From: an uncultured Clostridia bacterium
Lineage (GTDB): Bacteria > Bacillota > Clostridia > UBA1381 > UBA9506
Length of the DNA: 58,356 nt
Direction of reading: 5' to 3'
Assembly (NCBI GenBank): GCA_944393605.1
Contig: CALYAO010000022.1
Span: forward strand, 1 to 58,356
This document shows positions 52,070-58,356 of the stretch, in pieces (the first letter of the stretch is position 1; the number at the start of each line of letters is the position of its first letter). The notes under the pieces were generated by a model. The model saw only the letters and a list, made by a program, of their open reading frames with translations, was not told where the DNA came from and made no database searches. The translations under genes and the position numbers were made by a program.

Positions 52070-55000
52070 TCAATCCCGCAAGATAACCATTTGTGCCTTT
52101 TCGCGCCACTCCACATCCAGCCCCAAATTCTCGGCAATAAACCGGATGGGCAGCATGGTCCTCTCCTGTATCGTTTCGGGCGCCGTATCTAGTAGACGCG
52201 CCTCCCCGTTTACATATGCGGTTTTGTCCCCCAGAGTCAGCACAATGACATCCGAACCCTTCGTAATGGTGACCTTTTGGGTCTGCTCCTCCCATTCGAC
52301 GGTGCCGCCCAGCGACTCAACGATCTTGCGCACCGGCAGCAAGGTGCGTCCATCCACGATCTGGGGCGTCACGTCATAGTTTCCGGGGTCCACCACAGTC
52401 CGCGCGCCGTCTATTGTCATGACGGGATTGCCGATTTGCAGTCTGATCCCTTCTTCCATGACCTGCTTGTCTCCATCGATTTGAAGCAGAATCGGCACAT
52501 AGGGCTGCGGCTGAAACGTGCTGCCATACACTTCACCGCTGCGCAGCTCCGTACAGGATTCCACCTCTTTGCCGTCGACTAAAATCTTGACTGAAATATC
52601 GTTTCCCCATTTGAAATTACATAGGTTGATGAGGAGCGAATCGTTATAGTCCGCATACCGGAACTCGATATCGCGCACGTCTTCCCCCGTTTCCGCATCA
52701 ACAATGCGCACTCTGCGCATATTTTTCTCGTCCAGCATCTCGGCCATGATTGCTTGCAGTTCTTCCCCTGTCGGTGAAACCAGGTAATAGTCGTCATTTT
52801 CCGTCGGAATGACCGTCGCATGTGTCCGGATGTAGTTCACCTTTTCCTCGTCCAGCGGCAAATTGCGCTCGTCTCTGCCAAAGCAATCCTCGCCCAGCAG
52901 CACCAGCTTTCCGCCGCCATCGATGTACCGTATCAATTCATCCAAGGCTTCCGGATAGGTATTGGTAATATTGGGTGCAAAAACGATGGGATACCGGTGG
53001 ATGTTTTTCATCTGCGTATCGGAGACGAATCCGACCGCCTGCCCATTAAACATCGCCGCAGTATACGCGCTGTATAGATTGTTGGCGTATGACGTCTGGT
53101 AGACGCGCGTCAGCTCGGACGCAATAATCCCAATCTGCCCTTCCCTGGTTTCCAGCGCAGTCATCTCATACGCCAGCCTGTTCAGGTCAAGCGACGCCCG
53201 GGCGATTTCATAAATCGCATCGGGGCGGGTCAAAACCGAATTGGACAACACACTTTCCAGATACTCATGCTCCCACATCCAGATGGTCGTTTGTCCTCTG
53301 CCGTGCAGTGCGCCCTGCCAAATATCCGTGCCGCCGTGCAGCGCGATATTGGGATGATATAAAACCGCGCCGTCCGCAAAGATATGGTCTTCGCTGTTGA
53401 CCACCGGCATCAGCTTCAAGGACGTCTGCAAATCATACCACATAAACTTCTCCAACGCATCGCGCGAGGAGGAATTGTAGTAGTTATAGGCATCGTTCCC
53501 GTTTAGGTCGGACACTTCCGCATACAGCTCCGGCTCCAGTCCATATAAGATGTGCAGGCGAAGCGCCGAATCATTTGCATAGATGGGCTGCATGATTTTA
53601 GAATGCACAGGGACATCGGGCAGGTATTTCTTGACCTCCTGCGTGTACCAGCTCACCCATTCGTGCGTCAGCTCGTCATTAAACTGTTTCCAGTCATGGA
53701 AAAGCGGCGTGGTATCTAGGTCCTTGGGCATCTGCACTTCGTCAAACGATGTATAATCGCTTCCGTATACCTCGTTAAGCTGATTGATATCGCCTTCATA
53801 GAGGGTCGTCAGGTATGCCACAAAATCTTCCTGCCAGTATTCGGGCGCTTGCAGGGAGGCAAAAACCGGCTCGTTGAGGATACAAATGGAGTTCAGCGAC
53901 TTATATTTGCCAATTTTTGGTAATATCACCTTGAGGTAATCGCTGATGATCTCCTTGACCCGCTCGCTCTTGGGATTCAAATAGACCATTTGGCCCGGCA
54001 AAGCGCTTTCCGTTTCATTCAGCAACCCGGTGGGAAAATAATGTGCGGATAAGAGGAAGTTCACGGCGACATTGTTTTTTTCCGCCGACTCAAATGCCGC
54101 AGCCACCTGTTCACTTGCATCGATAATCATCTTCCCATTTTCCACAATCGTCCGCGCTTCCAAATCGCCGTTGAACAGCAGGTTTTCGGTTGTCCCCTTT
54201 TTGCGCACCCACATATCGTCAATCAGGATCTCTGTGGCAGGCCGTTCAAAGACGATGTTAAACAACGTCTCATTCTCCAGCAGCTCATGGTCCCCGCCCG
54301 TTGTGTACTCAAAGGAAAATTCTTTCCAATCAAACGTTCCGCTGATTTCATGCCGTTCGTCGGGCCATTCCTCCATCCCTGTCCAAAAGGTTTCTGCATC
54401 CGTCGCTTTGATGCGAAAGCCGTATTCATAGGTAGTATACGGCTCCACAACCACTTTTTGGGAAAGCCTGGAGAAGACATTCGCCGTGGCCGGGTCGGAA
54501 CAGCTGACTTTCAGATACTTATTTGGCCACTCTCCCGACTTATCCTCCACCATCTCAGACTGCACGTTATACGTACCCCCCAGAGTAAACCCCGGCGCAC
54601 TTGATGGGAGATTGACGAAGGATCTGGGGCCCAAATCGAATTGGATAATATTGGCTCCCACAGAGTTGAAGATGGGGATATCCATTTTTGCCTGGTTGAA
54701 ATGCCCATAGCCCACAAAGTAGGTCGGCCGGCGCTCCGTCTTGCCATTTAGCTCTGCGTCCGCCGTCAGAACCAGCCCGTCTATGTCCATTTCACTGGTC
54801 CGATAGCGCGGAACGGCCTTTGGCGTTTTGGTGCCCGCCAAATAGGCTTCCAAGTCCGCTTTGGCAATGTTGTAAATGCGGTCGAGTTCCTCCATGTTGT
54901 TGTCCACACGGCTCATATTGCCAACCGTAATATCTGTCTGGATGTATTCTTGGAACCTGGTCAGCAAAAATTCTGCGACGTCTTCATAATCGGTGGTAAG

Positions 55001-56620
55001 GCCCCTCTCATAGCACTGGTCGATGAGCGCAGAAATCTCATCGGCCTTTGCCTTTACCGTTGCAACCGAGTTGACGTAAAAATCCGGATCGGTTTTCACA
55101 TCAAACGTACACGTCACCATTTCTTGCTGTTCCCCACACGACACCAAAACATCTAGGCTCTGCGTGCCCGATTTGTCGAGCTGCGTCATGCCAGTAAATT
55201 TCCGCACGCTTCCGGCCGGAACCGTCAGCTTGTCTTCGTAGGACAATTCGTCCACCCGGATTGTGAATTCCTGGTCAGCGGAGGAAGTATTCATGACATA
55301 TACGCCATACGGCGCGTCTGTGTTCATAAATGTACGTACGAGCGGATCGCTCCATGCAAAGAACTCATTCCCTTGCGGAACCATTTTTAAAGTGGGAAAT
55401 TCGACGTTGCTCTTCGACTCTGAGATGCCGGGTGATAACTGGATTGCGCTGATTCGTCCCAAGCCGTCATTTTCGTTGTAAAGGATAGAGAATGGCACTT
55501 CCTCCTGAAACTCGCCCCACCGGAGCGCCCACGGGATTCCCATTTCATACACGATCGCGTTTTTCCCGTTTTCCAATGGACTCACCTTGACGTCGACCTG
55601 CAGGTCCTCCATCTGACTTTCACCGTAATCAGTGGAATATTTGCTAATACCCGATTTTTCTAAATACCCAATCCCAATTTCCGCACCATAGCTGCCGTCG
55701 ATATCCCCCAGGCACATCTGCAGGCCATCGCCAGCCCAATACTGGGACCCTTCTATGGGATAGTACACATTGTCCTCCACATATGCCGAAACATACAAAT
55801 ATTTCTCATCATACATGAATTTGAGGGTCATGGTTGCGTCCACGTCCTGCAGGAGCCATTGCGTCTTTTGATTGGCCAGCGTGGGCAACTTCACCGCAGG
55901 AGAGGAAGCCCATTCGGATAAATCCGCATCAATGGCGATGTCCTGCGCATGATACACAGGGATGACCTTGGATCCCGCAAGCACGTCGTAAAATTCCTGT
56001 GCAGTAAAGTCCGATTCGCTGATGAGCGTATTAAACGGTTCCACAACGTTTTCGGTGTCTTCGGGCACAGCTGCCGCATTGCTTCCTTCAAAACCCGGAT
56101 TTTTTAACATATTCTCCTGGCTCGCAGCATCACTTGATACCTCCACAAACTCCGCATCGTCAATCCACAGTGCTTGACAGGGGGAGTTCACAACGAATCG
56201 CAAGATCACATTTTTCGCATCGGTCAGATGGGTGTATGAAAAATCATACCAGGTCCAGTCAAAGGTGGATTCCACCGGGGACAGGTTCGCACGTGCGCCC
56301 CAATCCACGATCAGGCTGACAGAATCTTTGACCGATCCCTTCGCTTTCACCCATACACCATATCGATACGTTTTTCCCTTTTCAACCGGAAGATATTGGT
56401 ATATCTCCGTATACACATTGCTTTTCTTGGGTGTGGACCGGGTGATCTTCAAAGAGGATGACCCAGTATGAAATTCCGATGTGTCAACGACAACCTCAGT
56501 ATCCACCACACCCGAGCCGTCCACATTCCAGCCATCTAAACCGCTCGCACTGGCCGGCAAGGCAGGAAACAGCGCCAGCGCCATCCCCCATACCAGACAG
56601 AAGCACAACAGCCTTTTCAT
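52070..56620 (-). CDS. Giant secreted GH42-like glycosidase with CBM modules and copper-amine-oxidase N-like domain
   Basis: 1516-aa exported protein (signal peptide KRLLCFCLVWGMALALFPALPASASG). Order: CBM4/9-like module (about 28-165); CBM9/DOMON-like module (about 225-415: KFMYDEKYLYVSAYVEDN ... YWAGDGLQMCLGDIDG); helical region (about 515-600); barrel starting PTYFVGYGHFNQAKMDIPIF with an inserted beta module (about 670-810), acid/base Glu917 in LNEPVF and nucleophile Glu1077 in NSEDHI; trimerisation-like domain (about 1195-1260); and a C-terminal copper amine oxidase N-type stalk (about 1400-1516: DGRTLLPVRKIVESLGGTVEWEE ... TMLPIRFIAENLGLDVEW), used in Firmicutes for wall association. 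Same core as the next gene, a tandem duplication. Confidence 0.87.
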   Translation of the reverse strand: MKRLLCFCLVWGMALALFPALPASASGLDGWNVDGSGVVDTEVVVDTSEFHTGSSSLKITRSTPKKSNVYTEIYQYLPVEKGKTYRYGVWVKAKGSVKDSVSLIVDWGARANLSPVESTFDWTWYDFSYTHLTDAKNVILRFVVNSPCQALWIDDAEFVEVSSDAASQENMLKNPGFEGSNAAAVPEDTENVVEPFNTLISESDFTAQEFYDVLAGSKVIPVYHAQDIAIDADLSEWASSPAVKLPTLANQKTQWLLQDVDATMTLKFMYDEKYLYVSAYVEDNVYYPIEGSQYWAGDGLQMCLGDIDGSYGAEIGIGYLEKSGISKYSTDYGESQMEDLQVDVKVSPLENGKNAIVYEMGIPWALRWGEFQEEVPFSILYNENDGLGRISAIQLSPGISESKSNVEFPTLKMVPQGNEFFAWSDPLVRTFMNTDAPYGVYVMNTSSADQEFTIRVDELSYEDKLTVPAGSVRKFTGMTQLDKSGTQSLDVLVSCGEQQEMVTCTFDVKTDPDFYVNSVATVKAKADEISALIDQCYERGLTTDYEDVAEFLLTRFQEYIQTDITVGNMSRVDNNMEELDRIYNIAKADLEAYLAGTKTPKAVPRYRTSEMDIDGLVLTADAELNGKTERRPTYFVGYGHFNQAKMDIPIFNSVGANIIQFDLGPRSFVNLPSSAPGFTLGGTYNVQSEMVEDKSGEWPNKYLKVSCSDPATANVFSRLSQKVVVEPYTTYEYGFRIKATDAETFWTGMEEWPDERHEISGTFDWKEFSFEYTTGGDHELLENETLFNIVFERPATEILIDDMWVRKKGTTENLLFNGDLEARTIVENGKMIIDASEQVAAAFESAEKNNVAVNFLLSAHYFPTGLLNETESALPGQMVYLNPKSERVKEIISDYLKVILPKIGKYKSLNSICILNEPVFASLQAPEYWQEDFVAYLTTLYEGDINQLNEVYGSDYTSFDEVQMPKDLDTTPLFHDWKQFNDELTHEWVSWYTQEVKKYLPDVPVHSKIMQPIYANDSALRLHILYGLEPELYAEVSDLNGNDAYNYYNSSSRDALEKFMWYDLQTSLKLMPVVNSEDHIFADGAVLYHPNIALHGGTDIWQGALHGRGQTTIWMWEHEYLESVLSNSVLTRPDAIYEIARASLDLNRLAYEMTALETREGQIGIIASELTRVYQTSYANNLYSAYTAAMFNGQAVGFVSDTQMKNIHRYPIVFAPNITNTYPEALDELIRYIDGGGKLVLLGEDCFGRDERNLPLDEEKVNYIRTHATVIPTENDDYYLVSPTGEELQAIMAEMLDEKNMRRVRIVDAETGEDVRDIEFRYADYNDSLLINLCNFKWGNDISVKILVDGKEVESCTELRSGEVYGSTFQPQPYVPILLQIDGDKQVMEEGIRLQIGNPVMTIDGARTVVDPGNYDVTPQIVDGRTLLPVRKIVESLGGTVEWEEQTQKVTITKGSDVIVLTLGDKTAYVNGEARLLDTAPETIQERTMLPIRFIAENLGLDVEWREKAQMVILRD

Positions 56621-56635
56621 AAACGTTCAACCCCT

Positions 56636-58356
56636 TTAATTACTGAAATTATCAATGGACACCGCCGGCAAATAGGGTATCAGCGTCTGGAAATCCGTCC
56701 AGCAAAACGCCGTTACTTTGTATGCGGCGCTGCCCAGATCATCCATTCCGTCCGTGATATCTGCGATGGTAACGGTAAGCGTTTCGGGACCGGTGCTTGT
56801 TTTTTGGACACACGTCAAATCGGCCAGTGTGCCGTTTTTGTAGACCGCGAGGACCAACGTGATCGGGCTGGCATCGTCTGCAGCCGCCACGCGCAAGATT
56901 GCCTTTACCGTTTTGCTGGAAAGGGTTGTAACAACGGCAGGATCGTCCTCTTCATCCGCCGGATCCACAAACTGCATGACCCCAAACGCATGATCGGTTT
57001 CAAAATCCGGGGATTGCAGCAGTTCAACCACGCTGTCCTGTGCCTTGACCGAAACGTCGTCAATCCAAAGTCCTGCGTTGATGTTGTTGTCCACACGGAT
57101 GGAAAACGTCGTGCCCCCTTCGGCCGTGAGCGTTCCGCTGTACTCGTACCAGCCATCGCCCAAGGCCGTAGGCGTCTCATCCAATGCGGCTGCCGTTTTT
57201 CCAGATCCATCCAGTGCGGAAGCCGACAGCTTCAGCGTGATGTTATCTGCCGGAATGAACGGTGCAAATACTTTGAAGGATATCTGATAGTCATTCCCGT
57301 TTGTGACCTGCAGATTCTCTTGCTGCAAGGCGACATGTCTGCCGGCAACCGCTTCGCCGGGGCAATACAGGAACATGGCATATTGTCCTGACTGCTTGTG
57401 TACGGTATCCAGCTGTGCATACCGGTCTCCGGTGCTTCCCAGATCCACTGTCCACGGGCTGTTTTGGGGCAGCCCGGTGGATGCCTGCTGTGCCGGAATG
57501 TCAAAGCTGCCGTTCTCGAGGAATTCCACCCCGGTTCCATCCTGCACCGAAATGTCGTCAATCAGAATGTCCATCCCGCTTGTGATGTTAAAACTGAGCT
57601 GGTCCGACGAGGTATTGAGCTTGATTACATACTTGGTCCAGCCATCATCCATCGGGGTTTTGGTAACCTTGGACGTGTCGCTTAAGTCAACCTGATAAGC
57701 GAGGTCAGAGTTGGAAACACCGAGATAGTTTTCCGAAAACGTCCCCTTCGCTTTGAAGCTGACCGTATGCTGCGGGCCCGTTAAACCAATCAGATTCTTG
57801 GTGACCCTCATATAAACATTGCTGGTGTAGTTGCCAAGATACCGGATGTGCAGGCTGCTGTCTTGATTTTGCCCTCCGTCCACGTGCGCAAACCGGGTGG
57901 TAAAGAATTCGTCATACAGTCCGCTCGATATCCGGTATGCCAGCGAGTCACTGTCCGTGGCCGTCCAGCCATACGAGGCAAGCGGCTCACCACCTGCGGT
58001 GTAGTATGCCGCATCCTCCGTAAAGTCGCCGTTTGCGATCAGCTCCGCGCCGTCGTCTTCTGCGATCACGGAGATATCCGTCAGGTACAGGTCAATCGCG
58101 CCGCCCATCGCATAAAACACCAGCCAGTTCGGATTGCTATAGGGATCGCTGTAACATTTGAATTTCATGCGATACTGCGTCCACCCATCTCCCAGATCCA
58201 CCGGGTCATACCACTCATTGCCGGGCGGACTTGCTACCGGCGTCCCATCCAGCTGAAAACGGGCCACATTGAGATAGGCTGCGACCGCGGTTTTGTATGC
58301 CTCTGAGCCCTCCAGAACCGATTTCAGCTTGAAGGACACCGTCACGAACGAATCCT
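56636..58356 (-). CDS. Secreted multi-module carbohydrate-binding protein (5' end outside window)
   Basis: The frame is open to the window end, so the start and any signal peptide or catalytic domain are missing; 573 codons are visible. They contain at least four CBM4/9-like beta-sandwich modules, each ending in the pattern IDDISV or similar and beginning with N-G-x-F (ANGDFTED, ENGSFDIP, and a variant LQSPDFETD), then a C-terminal beta domain (VKAILRVAAADDASPITLVLAVYKNGTLADLT) like the end of the lectin-like protein at 13375-15837. It probably recruits polysaccharide for the enzymes encoded downstream. The giant enzyme gene starts 15 bp after its stop, so they share a transcript. Confidence 0.75.
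   Translation of the reverse strand, partial: DSFVTVSFKLKSVLEGSEAYKTAVAAYLNVARFQLDGTPVASPPGNEWYDPVDLGDGWTQYRMKFKCYSDPYSNPNWLVFYAMGGAIDLYLTDISVIAEDDGAELIANGDFTEDAAYYTAGGEPLASYGWTATDSDSLAYRISSGLYDEFFTTRFAHVDGGQNQDSSLHIRYLGNYTSNVYMRVTKNLIGLTGPQHTVSFKAKGTFSENYLGVSNSDLAYQVDLSDTSKVTKTPMDDGWTKYVIKLNTSSDQLSFNITSGMDILIDDISVQDGTGVEFLENGSFDIPAQQASTGLPQNSPWTVDLGSTGDRYAQLDTVHKQSGQYAMFLYCPGEAVAGRHVALQQENLQVTNGNDYQISFKVFAPFIPADNITLKLSASALDGSGKTAAALDETPTALGDGWYEYSGTLTAEGGTTFSIRVDNNINAGLWIDDVSVKAQDSVVELLQSPDFETDHAFGVMQFVDPADEEDDPAVVTTLSSKTVKAILRVAAADDASPITLVLAVYKNGTLADLTCVQKTSTGPETLTVTIADITDGMDDLGSAAYKVTAFCWTDFQTLIPYLPAVSIDNFSN

Overview
The window looks like the chromosome of an anaerobic, spore-forming Clostridia-type member of the Bacillota (gut Oscillospirales/Christensenellales-like; inference). 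Grounds: purine-rich Shine-Dalgarno sites, YesM/YesN- and YesS-type regulators, SLH cell-wall anchors, a CotJC spore-coat fragment, a TnpV remnant and a sialate-esterase/GH-rich saccharolytic locus. No tRNA, rRNA or CRISPR array was found.

Region 1 (about 1-9,000) is AT-richer accessory DNA, read as the right-hand part of an integrative element. A leftward cassette encodes an ECF sigma factor, a membrane anti-sigma factor, a soluble paralogue of the anti-sigma C-terminal domain, an XRE regulator whose natural start codon seems to be ACG, and two small proteins, ending at a strong terminator. Three more XRE regulators, a small secreted protein, an MNT/HEPN toxin-antitoxin pair, a sigma-70-like ORF behind an SD-masking hairpin, and a large serine recombinase follow. 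The recombinase stops 7 bp before the broken end of a cotJC fragment, marking a probable integration junction. A ParB/TnpV chimeric remnant, a nitroreductase and an ArsR repressor complete the left flank (9,000-11,000).

Region 2 (11,197-39,208) is a GC-rich extracellular polysaccharide-use locus: a secreted GH39-like glycosidase with a lectin-like partner, a divergent cytoplasmic GH42-like protein, a five-gene operon with three SLH-anchored surface proteins and an FAD oxidoreductase, a stand-alone membrane sensor, a YesM/YesN two-component system, an ABC sugar importer lacking its ATPase, and an SGNH esterase. Five promoters here carry the same element (about CAAACCATTTYGCAC) placed 32-34 bp upstream of a -10 box that has no recognisable -35. 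I read this as a regulon, most simply run by the YesN-like regulator encoded in its middle.

Region 3 (39,446-41,217) is a lone serine recombinase with a small partner ORF on the opposite strand, sitting between the two carbohydrate blocks.

Region 4 (41,572-58,356, continuing off the window) is a second carbohydrate operon: a truncated multi-module carbohydrate-binding protein, two giant secreted GH42/GH-A-like enzymes, a heparinase II/III-like lyase and a GH38 alpha-mannosidase-like enzyme, followed by a membrane-spanning YesS-type AraC regulator with its own strong promoter overlapped by a perfect palindrome. Together the blocks suggest that a complex, decorated glycan is captured and cut at the cell surface, imported and finished inside.
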